DNA of 64,000 nucleotides from Galerina marginata (lineage: Eukaryota > Basidiomycota > Agaricomycetes > Agaricales > Galerinaceae). A model generated the notes under the pieces. That model was not told where the DNA came from. It saw nothing but the letters and a program-made list of their open reading frames with translations, and made no database searches. This document shows positions 1 to 12,900 of this stretch, piece after piece. The stretch lies in the NCBI GenBank assembly GCA_023014335.1, contig JAECYW010000012.1:868001-932000 (forward strand), written 5' to 3'. The position numbers and the translations under genes were made by a program. The number at the start of each line of letters is the position of its first letter. Within the stretch, counting starts at the first letter, position 1.

Positions 1-2160
1 ATGAGCGACGTGACAGTGGCGACGATAGCACCAATACCAATAGACGCAAGGTTTTCAGCCAACATCTCGAAGTCGCCTCCGCTCGTCTAACGTATGATTT
101 AGTGTCAATTGTAAAGCCTTGAAAAAACGCAGCAGTCAACTTACCACGACGTTGATGACACCGCCATTCAAAGTCGAAGTGGTCACCAACCAGGCAATGA
201 TTCCAGCAGCAAAGCCAGCAATAGATCCACAGATGCAGCCCCACTTGTTGGCCTTGCTCCATGTAATACATAAAGCAATGGGAGCGACTCTTGATCCTAA
301 CATGACCCCATGAAGGTCTACAAAAAGGGACTGTAGTAAGAATGATGTTGAAGACGTGAAACGAACAGTCGGCTTACATGAAGCCAACCCATGGAAACGC
401 CAATGTAGAAGAAGATTAATCCAGCCAAACCACAAACAACAGCGTAGAAAGCGACCTACACAGGATCAACAAAAGAACCAATTGTCACAAAATTCAGGAC
501 ACTCACTGCTCCTGTGGCCATGGGGTTGATATAAGTCTACAAATAGAAGGTCAGTGCTGAACAGCTCATATTACAATCTTAAACTTACGTTATAAACGTC
601 ATAAGTCAAAATGGAGGCACAGCAATGAGCTCAGCAGAGCAAGCACTAGTGACAGCCAGGAAAAGGAGGACAAGGAGTGCAGCAGCGCCACCCTTTCCAA
701 GAAGCGCGGCAGCAGCAGCAGAAGTCGGCAAGCCAGCAGACACATCAGCTGGAGTCAAAACCTGCATGTCAGGATCACCTCGAAGGGCGACCGCAGCAAG
801 ACTGACGGTGGTCGCAAATGTGAATGGAATCGCGAACCAGGCAAGTCCACCAAGCAGATAAGCCTTGACGGTGCTGGCGGGGCGACTGGCAATGGCACGC
901 TGCCAATATGCTTGGTCCTGGAATACAGTGGCCGATGATATTGATGACGCCGAAAATGAGACCATTCTTAGAATACATCGTTAGATATCCATATGTCAAC
1001 TTACGCATACTAGACTCACTAGTCACGAAGTAGAGTAGAACGCATCCCACCGACGACAACATATATGGCAACCCCGAGAGGAATAAAGAAGCAAGCCTAA
1101 AATCCATCACGTGAGTAAGTACGAAAAATCAGTAATCGGGAGACAATTACGGCGATGGTGTTCATTCCAGTCAAATCAGTCACAGTTGCCGATCCACCAA
1201 GAATCAACACGGAGTTGACAATAACGTTTGTGGCCAAACTATTGGAAGAAAGCGTTAAGGACGATGTCGGCGATACTATTGGATCATGACGTACCCAAAG
1301 AACATAGAACATGAACACCAAATGTGCAGCTTTACCCCATCTTACTCCGACGATTTAAAGCCATGTATGTGCATAAGGTGCGTTAAGCTTCAGCTTGGCG
1401 GCCAGCTGTGAAGAAGGAAGAGTTGTTGAATGGATTTTGGAGAGAGATGAGTTGACATACCATAGCGTGGACGGTCGCTCCAGCTAAGAAAACCAAGTCA
1501 GTCAGTGCTCTTGTATCGCAGCGAATGACCGCACCTCCATACCACCATGGCCCACTAATGCCTAAAGAAAGATCCAGTCAGGTCAGAAAAAGTGATGTAT
1601 CAACGGTCATTACGAACCAAACTTGTAGGCAACGGCGCTACTTTGAGGCTGAAAGGTAAAATCAATGTGTGAACATGATATTGTTGGTATCAAAAAACAC
1701 ACGAGTGTAGCAGCCCATGTCCAGGCCAAAACGATCCCAGAAGCGATCAAACCAGGTTTGACACTTCACATCGCGAAGCACTCGTGAATTCTTCAGAGCT
1801 CTGGGGTGAGAATGCGGTATCGAAGCGCTGTCAAGCATATCATAAACGCGCTGAAGAATAGACCGATCCCTTCAACGGGAGATTAGTCGTGAAGGACGAA
1901 CAACAAATTGTTCAATGAACATACCAACCACTAAAAAAATAAGTCAGCAGGGATACGAATACCAATAGAACCCATTACCCACCGACACCATATCCGGCCC
2001 CTGGAGGATACTATCAGACATTCTCTGAGTGAGCGAATCGCGAGGAGATAGATGAAACATGATCATGAGGTACTTAATAGCCCAACTCCAGTTCTTTCTG
2101 CCCGAGTAACCAGCCGTTCACTGTTGTCCGTTGAAGTCGTCTGTTGTGCAAAGCATTTGC
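1..2160 (-). pseudogene. Broken DUR3-like urea/Na+:solute symporter (3' end cut by window start)
   Basis: Intact relatives are plasma-membrane urea/polyamine symporters of the sodium:solute symporter family. On the minus strand, pieces of one such protein lie in order: GAGYGVG near 2000, LTALRYRILTPE, SVKPGLIASG, AWTWAATL, VAYKFGISGPWWY, GGSATVTDLTGMN, VFQDQAYWQRAIASRP, TYINPMATG, GLAGLIFFYIGVSMGW, APIALCITWSKANKWG and, at 1-90, GGDFEMLAENLASIG. The frame is broken repeatedly: two mutually compensating shifts near 1800 and 1768 with stops between them; about 50 residues missing between GGMRSTLLRD (~1025) and YLTMYSKNGLIFG; a small deletion near 930; a single-base deletion at ~617 inside AVSSILTYD; one missing G near 305. 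Short introns remain, so this is decayed genomic DNA, not a processed copy. The N-terminal exon (2010-2160) is not resolved. The identity is secure; some of the lesions could be sequencing errors, but not all. Confidence 0.88.
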
Positions 2161-2464
2161 AAGGCGCCGCTCGGTCAAGGCTGCGCCGCTAACGAAAGCT
2201 AACAACAAATTTATTATTTATTATATATTCAAATGTTCGATCGTGACGAGCGGAAAACGTGGCCATGGCAAATCCCGAGTATAACAATCGACCACATCAC
2301 TGCTCAACAAGCTCCTCGAGTTCTTTATACCCCGCAGACAACAATTGCCCATTCGTAAACCCTCCCTAATAAATTCCTGATCATGATGAGCAACTTGTTC
2401 ATACAATTATTTGCCTCTGTGCTCAATATCCACCCTCGCCACTCACTATTTCAACCCGTGCCTA

Positions 2465-4485
2465 ATGGACGCGTCCTTGCCGTCGGGAGCGTCCGAAGTT
2501 GGAAGGCTCCTGGCCTCGACGCTCAGTTCAGATGATCTCCTCAAATTAATAGAACCAGTATTGAACCGTGCCGTCGACGGGGATGATGCTGTCGCCACTT
2601 CGACATTAGCTCTGATCATTCAGAGGTCAGTAGAGTTGAGGAGATTCTGCATCTAAAAAACGCTCAAGCGCCTGTCGTTAGGCGGGATGTTGTTCCTTTG
2701 GACTCCACGCTCAGCCTTAGGATATCCTCTGGTTTTGACTCTATGATCGCCATAGGGTTCTCAACCGAAGCGTCGTTTGTCGAGTTGTATCAAAACGGTC
2801 ATATTCAAGTGAGTTAGACAACTTCACGATCTCGATTCATCGTGCAGATCACCCACTTTTGTCCACACTAGAGGCTCATAATTTTATCAACACACGTTCC
2901 GAACATATTCTCTCCGGATGTCTTCGCCACGACCTTCATATCTACTGTCAATGCAGATATACGCTCATCCACGACTTCGACCTGTTTCGCGGCTCTAGTC
3001 CGCCTCTCCGCTGCGGCGAAAGTTTTGAATGTATCCCCTCGTCTTGTTCATTTTACTTCACAAATATGGCCCGAGATTGAATCCGTTGCAAGTCGCTCCT
3101 TATGTTCTCTTACCTTTGGGGTTTACTTGATCTTGTTGAATTGGATCAAAGTTGAACCATTTTCAGCAATCCTCAGGCAGAACTACCAGGCCGTGATATC
3201 TGTACGTTCTACTACATATACCTTGATTTTTCATCGAATAAGTCTGTCTTCTTGCAGATTATCCTCCGCATACTCGATGCCACAAATGAGACTGGAAAGG
3301 ACAACATGCTTGTCACACAGAAAGAGCTTTTACTTGCAATTCTGGACTCTGTCCTGCGTACATTTGAGAAGGAGGCCGCCTGTTACAATCTTCGAATTAC
3401 ATCGAGCATCGCTGACATAGCTGCTCAACTTGGAAGCCCAGCACTTCGTGTGGCTGCAGTGAAGGCTCTTGGGGTCACGACGACCCCCTTCTCGTTGCAC
3501 ATGGTTATGGATGGCATCCGACCTATCCTAACGTCTGTCGTTTACCCGCCTCACGATTGTGAGCTTCTGCACCAAACCTTCGTTACCGTGGGCAAAGCCT
3601 TCCGCATAGTTGGGGGCGGTAAATTTTTACCGTACTTCAAGCTCGTCTTCGACTCTTGCATTCGAAATTCATCCTCCGAGGGGGCATTTGCTTTGCTCTC
3701 ATTTTTGGCAGACAACAACTCTTATATCGACATTCGCAACGTGTATTCGGAATCGCTTCAGGATTTGGTCGTTAACCTTACGTCAATTGTGTGCAAAAGG
3801 CTGAATACAGGATTATTTAAACCTTTGGGTAAGTCATAGTGACCATTGTTAACACATTACCAGTTCACAAATTGTTGTTAGGCACCGAGTCCTCGTCCGC
3901 ACAGGATAAGCTGGCTTGCTTGTCTCTGTTGACCCTAGCTTTCAGCCTCGCCAGGCCACCGGAAATCAGTTTCTCGACTGAGACTGAGAATTTGTCCGCG
4001 GCGCTACTCTTGGCGTTGGAAGACACCGATAAACGGATCTCTGATCTCGCCGCTCTTGCATTGATGGCGATTTACGTTTCCAACTTGTTACTGGGACAGT
4101 CAAAGGTACGCTTTATGCTCAAGTATTCGACGATGGCTTGGTCTGAGTATTTTATAGAATCCAACCCCACCCAACATGTTCCTGCAAGTCATTGAGGAAC
4201 GGGTTGCCTCTTTCGTGCGAGGAGCATACCTCTCCCAGGCGTTGATGTAAGTACAAAGTCATGGGTGTGTTCCGACTGCTGAGACGTGTAGTAGATGGCA
4301 TCTGTCGTGGGCCGTATTTCCGCAGCTTCCGGGACTTATTCAGAATTCCCGAGAAGCCACCTGGAGGGATTTGTGAGTTGCTGAGTTGAATGCTATTCCT
4401 TGACTTACGTCCCCCCAGTTTTAACATCTGTGTCTTTATGCGCTATATGAATACACAGGACTGCAGTTACGATGGCCATGTTTGA
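2465..4485 (+). CDS. HEAT/ARM-like helical-repeat protein, unnamed
   Basis: Not recognised as a named protein. The spliced product is rich in amphipathic helices typical of HEAT/armadillo proteins (for example LGSPALRVAAVKALGV, LLHQTFVTVGKAF, EGAFALLSFLADN, LAALALMAIY). Introns I can place with matching phases are 2809-2871, 3202-3257, 3829-3881, 4106-4157 and 4247-4291. A last intron at 4373-4418 would extend the protein to a stop at 4485; without it the stop is at 4374. The start ATG at 2465 opens MDASLPSGASEVGRLL. The junction near 2560-2625 is unresolved: the first exon and the following segment (EEILHLKNAQAPVVRRDVV) are in different frames, so either an intron with a weak donor or a frameshift lies there. 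Downstream exons are clean, unlike the decayed genes on both sides. Confidence 0.6.
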
Positions 4486-5829
4486 ACCTACTATTAAACA
4501 CCACTCTATCAAAGTTGTGGTTATATGCATTCATTGTATTTAGTATTGCGCATTCTCCTAATATTGATTGCTTCCCTTGCGACACGGGTTAAGTATCATC
4601 AATAACTTATTAACTAATTACTCAAAACATCAGGCTCCTAAAACCGGGCGCTATCGCTCGTAAGGAGCTTTATCCTAGTACCTACAGTGGGACCCTTGCT
4701 GTTTCCTGGCCAGGGAAGCAAACGAAAACAGTGTCGTCCACCTAATCCTATGTTACTTCCATAAGAACTACGCATACAGTGAATCATAGAGAAATTCGCC
4801 TACTTTAGGGACCAATATCCTGCATAAACAGCGAGACATTGGTTAGAGTGATTTGCAAACATGTGGTGGAGAACTTACGGAAGAGCGGAGGCGCGAGTGC
4901 ATAAAGAGTATTGAAACAATTAGAGCTGCGGAAACGAGGGATAGCAGGGCGATGGTGGTGGTTGAAGAGAAAGGGACGACATGTTGAACTTCTCGCGATC
5001 GTTCTGACCCGGCAACTCAAATATCACATGACGTCATTTGGTCAACATCACTCAACTCAACTCTTTTAAGTTGTCCCTCCGAGTCTCCTACATTCGCTAA
5101 CGTACAACTAACGAGGCTTAGTGACCGACTTAGAGCGCGACTGGCTTAGTGCTATTTTTCCATTGGGCTGAGTCTTTCATCTTGTACCGCAGTACCGTCT
5201 GGGCCGCCGCCCGTTCGGTGAGTTTACGTTTTGATATTTTTCATGCTTTATATACCCGCTCATTCGCAACTCTCGTTCCTCAAGTAGCTATGGTCCGCCA
5301 TCGCGCATATCGGCTCTCCTGGGTGCAATCTACGCTCACAAAACAGTGGCAGAAACGCTTACCACCCACCGGGTATGCTTGTCTTAGCAACGGACGTGAC
5401 GATCTTGAAATCTGAAATGTAACTAAGCTGATCACCCTCTTTGCCCGCCATCCCGCACCTTTCCTGGAATCGCGCTTGGCCTCATACCGTCAAATATACG
5501 ACTATTGCGTGACTTTAACGAGAACCTTTTTACGCATCGTCCATCTGAGGCCCTAAGGCAAAAAATGATACATCGTAGTGGCGGCTCTGGCGGGTCTGCG
5601 TAGGGCTACAAGGCAGGATTGGGTGAGTGTCCTTAGCACGGATCGGCAGTGTGCTTTCAACACTCAATCCAAGCTATCCAAATGCTTTTCCTTCCCACAT
5701 TGTCTTTGAACTCTTTCGCTCAACAGCAAGCCAGGTCATGCTAGATCATGCCGAAATTTCAATTCCGCCCGTCGTAATTCTGCACGAAAAAACGGATACA
5801 GCTCGAGCTCAACTCTAGCTCAACTTGCA
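4486..5829. other. No confident gene; possible remnant of a small membrane protein
   Basis: I see no complete gene here. On the minus strand at 4820-5010 there is a short hydrophobic segment (TTTIALLSLVSAALIVSILF) followed by basic residues and a clean 60-bp GT-AG intron, but no usable ATG leads into that frame, so it looks like a broken small single-pass membrane protein or chance. On the plus strand at 5290-5410 there are protein-like scraps (LLGAIYAHKTVAETL) that I cannot assign. The rest shows nothing distinctive. Confidence 0.3.
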
Positions 5830-5844
5830 TAACTTTTCCGCGTA

Positions 5845-7510
5845 CGTTTCAGTTCGGTCCCTCATGAATGGCAGTTGAACGTTACCGAGGCCATCCTGCT
5901 CGGCCTCGATCGCATAGTAATTGCCGGAACAGAAGAAGAAACTGGTTATCCTTACCCTTGAAAGTTTTACAAGAAGATCAAGTAAATCTTTCTTTTATTT
6001 ATCACGTCCTATTTATTTATTAAATAATATGGCACAGGCCGAGAGGTATACTTGAGTCCGGCCCTCCAGAAGGTGTGTTGTTTCATTTTCTATTGCCCGA
6101 ATCAAGCCCGAATACTGAACCAACCATTTCCTTGCAGAATCTTAAAGATGGCTGTTACAGAGGCATTCTCACCCTCGCCTGAGATGTGCCCACATCACCA
6201 TCCTGGCAACTTCGGCGACGCTTAGTCCGTCAGCCCTGGATGAAGTCCAGTCGCAGCTCGGTACCGATGCCCAAGATAGCTTTTACTTGAATCTAGGAAA
6301 TGATCGCCCAACATTGCCTACTCCGTGCAAAACCATCAGCTCTCCCAGCGACTATGGCTCCCTTTTTCCCTTCTTACCACTCAAAAAATCCAACCTCTGC
6401 TGACGACATCAAGTCGCTCGTATTTGTCAACAAGGTCTTACCTGCGTAGTCGACTGTGCCGAGCGCCGGCCCCGGAGCACCTCCGCACATATGTTGATTA
6501 CTTACCTGCACGCCCAGCTGAAGCAATGCGACGCTTCAGACAGGGTAAAACGAATGTCCTAGTTGCTACCGAGGCAGCTGGAATGGTACGCCTCCTTTAT
6601 TATGTGCTGTTTTTTCATAGGGTACGGATATCCCAGATATCGAGCAAGTGATTCAGTTTGGAGTTCCGTCAGCTCTCTCAGTTTGGATTCAAAGCGCCGG
6701 ACGTGCTGGAAGATCGTCAGGTATCAATGCCCGGGCAATTCCCCTCAAACCAAAAATGTGAGTGTAATTTTGTTTCTCTTATAACCGATCTCAATATAGT
6801 TACAGAGCCGACTCATGCATGTTGCGATAATTGCGATGGTATTCCGGTTGACCCAGATGATTGGAATAGCCCAGAACCACGAACACCAGAAATGCTCCAC
6901 TCAACACAAGTACGCCCCCACTCAACCCCGTCCAAATCAGCCGACGAAAACGGCAAAAGAAAATTCACCGACAAAGTGCCATCGTCATCACGACGTGGCG
7001 AGTTGCTCGAAGACGCCCAGAATCCCATTCGTGCATGGTGTTTCCACACAGACCGGGCCCGATATGCCCCCAGCTCTATCACTGACTTTACTCTTCTTCT
7101 CGATTCTGTGGTCGACATTCTGGCCTGTCATGGTGCTCGAGATAATTTAACTATCGAAGATATGCAAACCAAGATGCGAAGAAGTCCTAATGTTCTGCGG
7201 CGCATAGACATGGCTGACAAGGCTAGAAGGCGAAAATGGATTCAAAGAAGGCTGCGACCGCCGCTCGCAAGGAAGCTAAAAAGCAACGGAAGGAGAATGT
7301 GAGACAGGAGAAGGAGTTGGCTCGTCTCAAGAAAGTACCAGAAGAGAAGAAAGCAAAGGAGACACGAGCAGCCCAAGGAGAAGGCCGAGAAACAGCCGCA
7401 AAGGAGCTCGCAGCTTGTCAGCCAATTTCGGCCCATATCTCCCCCAGTCGCCGGCCCTTCGTCAACACCTTTTGCCACCCCGACTGGTGTCTTACTGGAC
7501 TTTCATGATC
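5845..7510 (+). pseudogene. Broken RecQ-like DNA helicase
   Basis: Fragments of a superfamily 2 RecQ-type helicase run in order: VPHEWQLNVTEAILLGLD and IVIAGT (start of motif I), then LATSATLSPSALDEVQ-like and DAQDSFYLNLGNDRP segments, PSDYGSLFPFL, LRTYVDYL, AMRRFRQGKTNVLVATEA (motif V), an intron at ~6583-6621, then GTDIPDIEQVIQFGVPS and a motif VI reading IQSAGRAGRS. The C-terminal tail (CCDNC zinc-like pair, RRGELLEDAQ..AW) and a Lys/Glu-rich end are typical of the multicopy RecQ-like helicases of mushroom genomes. Lesions: Walker A is lost, since IVIAGT runs straight into KKKLVI near 5930 with no GKT; frames shift near 6308 and 6335; motif VI has Ser for the conserved first Arg. It cannot encode an active helicase. 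The 7236-7508 end is strongly basic and coiled. Confidence 0.8.
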
Positions 7511-9923
7511 ACGTGTGTTTTCGTTATCCTGTGTGATGTTTCATTGCACTTACTGACTACAATTACATTATATAGGTCGGATCTTCGTCGAACGAAAACA
7601 CTTCCCCTACACCAAAGTCACGTCAACACCCACCACCGTCGTGCAGTGGTTGACCTCACGACCACTCCAACATCAGTACACCCTCTCGTGGACTCTCCAA
7701 ACATCCTAGGCCCATCCCCACTTCAATTATTGACACATTCGTTATAGACCTGTTGTAGTTTAGTAACGTCAAGTTCTTTCTTCTGGACCGTGTGTTTTTC
7801 TCCCTTATCAGTGTACTGAACTCTTTCTTGGTATGTGCTGCCACTCCCGAATCGTATGAAGTGCTGGGTGTAGTTTCTTCATGTACTCCCACTGAATGTT
7901 AGGTCTGTCAGATCGGTAAGTCACCTTTATATCTTTAATATCGATTTTCTGCGCCTTGTCGACAGGACACCACATTCCTGGTTTACCAGTGGCATTGAGT
8001 CGTATTTCCATTCTAAAAATAGCGGGAACTTCAAAAACTCTACCCTGCTACCCCGTGTGCCCCTTCCGATACACAAGCCCGTGTCTGGGTTCATCCATTC
8101 AAAGTTATCTTAGTCAGTTCTGAACCTAGAACACAACCAATCATTCTGCCACTCAGTCCTTGACTGGGACCAAGTGGATTAGGAATGTGAGCAAGGAATA
8201 ATGGGGGCTGGCGCGAGGGTACGTACTGATGTGGGGCCAGTCGGCGCTGCCGTTCATGGTTTAGGGTAGGATCGCTGTGCAAATGTTCTCAAATTTTGAG
8301 AAAATGGCAGATGTCCTTGGTCATGGTAAATCGTACGAATCACAGGTTACAAATCAGCTAACTTACCAAACCTCCCTGAAAATTCTGGCATGCGACTAAA
8401 CATCGCCATTCAACCACAATCCGCCGTTGAATCCATTGATGAGGTCAGAAAGCAAGGGTGGAAACTGCAAAGTGCGGATGTTCTCATTCGCATATGGTGC
8501 TATGGACGCTACGAGGACGATGGGTTCGGTTGTCCTGGGTTCGGTAAGAGGTGGTTTTGCTTGAGAATATAAAGAACTCACGAAGGCTCGTCGGCAGCCA
8601 TACCCACTGACTGTGCTTATGCGTCGACGACAGCGTTTAAGTGTTTATGCGAGAGGTATGAGTTATCGGCGCCGGGTAGGGGATTCGCGAGGCTGGGTTG
8701 AAGGTAAATGGAAGGTAAGCACAAGCTGTACAAATTAGACGACGATATACTGACCTTGTCGAACTCTCGACCTCATAACATGCTTCGCTATCGTCGTCTC
8801 GGGATGGCGCATAAAGATCACGGTTGCTGCGAATGATGTGAGTGAGAATTTTTGATATGCTTCGTGACTGGCCTGTTCTGATCTCACTTGCATTATCCCG
8901 TGCTCTACAAGAGGTGTTTGACAGAATTCGGATTGCAGGTTGTTCTTTTCCATCACGGTAAGATTCATGTTCGGACACCGTGGACCGAGACAGTTGCGAC
9001 TGGGCATTACGGACGCTGGTAAGCGGCTGATTTACTTGTAAGGAATTGGTTGACGTACGAGGCTCCTAGCTATAGCTTTGTTCATGAAATGCAGAGGTCG
9101 AGTGCTGTGAGTCGGAAGCTGTGTTGCTCATCCTTGAGCTGCGAGATGCTGGAATGAAGGTAAGAAATGAATTGGTAACCTTTGATAATCCCATGCGCAC
9201 TGCAGACGACGGGTAAGATACAAATAAAATAGAAACAGGACTTACTGAACCGTTGTCGAAAAGATTCTTCATAAATCACGACCTGCAGGCAAATGCGAGG
9301 TTTGAGGTAAGTAGTGAATTTGGTTGTAAAGAAATTAAAAGACGTATAATTACCCGACTTACTATGCGATCTAGTGCTCGTAATTTGCATTCAGGTTGGA
9401 GCTGTGGTGAATGTGAGCTGCGAAAATTCTAAATACAAGGCCTTTTATGATGATATAAACTGATACTTACCACATGGTTCTGCAATTGGTCGACCTCAGC
9501 GGCTTCTTGTGTACCGAGCACGACCTTGAGCTTGGACTTCGCATGGTAGGTAGTGAAATTTCACGTAAATTGAAACTAGGATGACATCAAGTTCATCGTC
9601 CGTGGTCCGAGAGATTAGCACAGCTACCCCTTGAGTATACTCGTTCAGTTGAACCGTCTGCCTGCTCTTGTTCGACGTAAACCGGTGGGCCTGGTTCGGA
9701 AAGACCAAATTCTAATATTCGTCGGCAGATTGTTCGTGCTCCGCATTGCAAAAAGACTCGGTACATGAACTCCGTATCTGAAAAGGTGGTTATGTCTTGT
9801 AGACATACATTTAACAAGGAACATACCAATCCATCCAGCTGCCACTTTCCGCGAGCTTATGTGCAGTGGCGGCTTGAGCCAGAGCACCCTGCAGACCACT
9901 GTGGTGTTGAGATATTATATAAT
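7511..9923. other. Unresolved stretch, possible minus-strand remnant
   Basis: No gene can be completed here. On the minus strand between about 9070 and 9900 there are protein-like pieces separated by plausible GT-AG introns (GALAQAATAHKLAESGSWM, KSKLKVVLGTQEAAEVDQL, LQPECKLRALDRI, VIYEESFRQRF, ISQLKDEQHSFRLTALDL), but frames do not join across them and no family is recognised. Consensus splice donors occur on both strands, so even the coding strand is uncertain. 7511-8640 holds only short, unconvincing frames. The stretch ends at the target duplication of the transposon starting at 9924. Confidence 0.25.
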
Positions 9924-12900
9924 CACTTCAGTGACCCCCCGGATCTAACCTCTTAGGTTGATTAATTCCTGATAGGAAATACAATCTAAAGGAAGACCGA
10001 AAACATTTCTGAGAACAATTTTTTCCAAGAATAATCTTCAGATTTTTAAAATGTTTTTTAGGGTTTAGTATAATGTTTCTTTGACAGGTGGTGGCAGGGG
10101 TCTTTTATGGAAAATGTTTTCTAATAATAAATATTCTTCAAAAAATAATTTTTATAAAAAACAAAATCAAATGTTTTTTGTGACGTCTTGGCAAAGTTTT
10201 GTATTTTAGAAATATATTCTGGTGGCAGGGGTCCTCCAAATTAAAAAAATTCCTGTGGCTTTTCTAGAATAGCTATAAATATGCTGTAATGTCATTTCTT
10301 TAGGCACAGGTCTACCTGACCTAACACACAAGAAGCAATCTAAATCAAAGCAAATAATATATATATATTTATATATAAAAGCTAAAGCATTTTTTTGATT
10401 ATAGCCTATACTAGCATTTATATCAATAAATACCATCTTGTAGATTTGAATTTTTTGCATTTTCTAATATCTAAATAATTGCAAGCAAGTAAAAACTAAG
10501 CTCATTATAGTCTAATGACATTTTAACAGACTTGTATTGAGAAGTAGATTTTTTCTTGTAAATAAGCATTAAATTATAATACAGATAAGTATTAAAAGAA
10601 ACAATAGCTTATACCTATTATATTAAGCTTATACCTACTATATTTAAATCTAAACCCTGAGATCTTATTTTAGAAGTATTTCTATTTTTAGACTGAAAAT
10701 ATTTTTGATGTTTCTATTTTTAGAGAAGGTCTATTTTTAGAAGTGTGTCTATTTTTACACTATAGCCTTAAAACATTTTGGAATCATTTCTATTTTTAGC
10801 TGACCCTGAATTTCCCAATTAGGAACTATTTCCATTTATGGTCATATTAGCTATTTTTAGAACCAATCTTGTTTTGCTTATATCTCAGTCAGGAAAGCGA
10901 ATATTGATATAATTTAAATGCTAAAAAAGTCTAAAAATATATTACTTTCTTTTGAGATACTCTTTCCTTTTTGGGAAAATTTCCCATCTGCCAAATCTGA
11001 TTTCAAGAAGCCTGATAACGATTTTGATGGAGCTTATATCTTAACAAAGAAAAAAGATACAGTTATGATTTAAACAGATTTAGAATTGCCCTGATGAGTA
11101 GTACAACTTTTGTTACTAGCACAGCCACATCTGATCACTTTTGGAAATTGCTTCTATTTAAAGCATCAATTGATCAATTTAGCATCTAAAGCACTTCAAA
11201 CATGTTGAATATGCTTTGATATAGCCGTTCAAATACTTAAAAGTCTAATTATGTCACATGTCACATGACTATCTATTTTTAGATATGACTGTGTATTTAA
11301 AACTTGAATTACAGCTATATTTAGAACAATGAGCATGGTAAGGTCAATATCTGGCAAAGCCCACTCTCAAAGTCTGACTATGTCACATGTCACATAGATC
11401 TATGCAGATTTAGACTTATCTGACATTATCAATAGTGAGTATCTAGATCATGTAATCTATTATTACAACTGAAAGCAAATGTTAGACCACCCAAGTTTGA
11501 CACATGTATAACAAACTTATGTCAGATAGGAACTGTGGTGGCTCAGGTGGCACCATCACTCTAAAGCCCTAGGCAGATAAAAACATGAGTTCGAATCCAG
11601 CCGGTTACATAGTTAAAACACTTTAAACACTATGTGATTTATTTAATGCCCCTCGAAGTCACTGTATAAGCTGTTGTAATAGAAAGGTAGACTATGTCTC
11701 TGCCGAAAAGCCAGCCAAAGGGCTTGGATAACACTACCCCTGTGCTCTCACATTATGAAGTTATGGTCACATTGTTCTTCTTGGCATCTGAAAAGGGCAT
11801 CATATCAGGATGGGATTTGGAAGACCTAGGACAAGCTGTGTAAGTCCACATGCCAGACAGCTGACTGACAATATGCCAAGTCAGCTAGAGCCGCTTTTGG
11901 GTTGTTTGACCAGTACCAAAGAGTAAAGTGAAATTAAATCTGTGAAAAAAGCTAAAGCTGATCTAATGAATGTAGCTGCTGAAGTACTGTGTGGCTGTGT
12001 TCAGACAAGACATAGTCAATAGAACGACTACTTATTTTGTGGTGCATGACATGTTATTGAGTTTAACTAGACAACTGGCATATTGCAACATAGTGGATCA
12101 GTTATAAGAGGTTCAAAAGTTAGATTGCATACTGGATAGCAGGATGGACAGTCTCACATTTTTTGTTGTAGCCAAGTTGCAGCTTTTAGCAGCCTTGTTT
12201 CTACTGTAAGTTGAGTGATGCTAGCACCACAAGAGGCATGTCTTGACATGAGCAGGACCAGTGGCTTCAGCTGCCTATTGTACTCATTAGTGTTTCTGAG
12301 TTTTTGGTATTCTTCAGTTAATGGCCAGTGGGGTTGCAGGTTACTTTTACATCTGTGTTTTGAGGAGCTTTGGCGGCTTTTTTACGTGCTGCTCGTCAGA
12401 GGACTTGGTCTCATGTAACGAGCAGCAAAGTCTTTTGGCTTTTTAAAGATCGCCAATCCCCCAACTTATTAAGAGAACTTTGAGTTTGTGAGTGAACCAA
12501 GGAGAGGATTCTTTCCCAACAAGATTGTTCCGAGTGTTTCACTTCTGCATGCAAATATCCTAATCTTGGCAGCATGGCTGGCTCTGTGCTGCAATATTGT
12601 GAAGTGCTACTCAGACACTGATCTACCATGCTCATTGTTCTAAATATAGCTGTAATTCAAGTTTTAAATACACAGTCATATCTAAAAATAGATAGTCATG
12701 TGACATGTGACATAATTAGACTTTTAAGTGTTTGAACAGCTATATTAAAGCTTTAGATGTTAAATTGATCAATCAATGCTTATAGAAGTAATTTCCAAAA
12801 GTGATCAGATGTGGCTGTGCTAGTAACAAAAGTTGTACTACTCATCAGAGTGATTCTAAATCTGTTTAAATCATAACTGTATCTTCTTTCCTTATTGAGA

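Noticed and set aside
1760..1806. A short intron explaining the frame breaks in the DUR3-like gene
   Set aside because: The family sequence SEEFTSASR can be read in the shifted frame between the two breaks, so nothing is spliced out.
11539..11598. Possible tRNA gene
   Set aside because: A and B boxes are present but no acceptor stem or anticodon arm can be formed; treated as a SINE-like unit.
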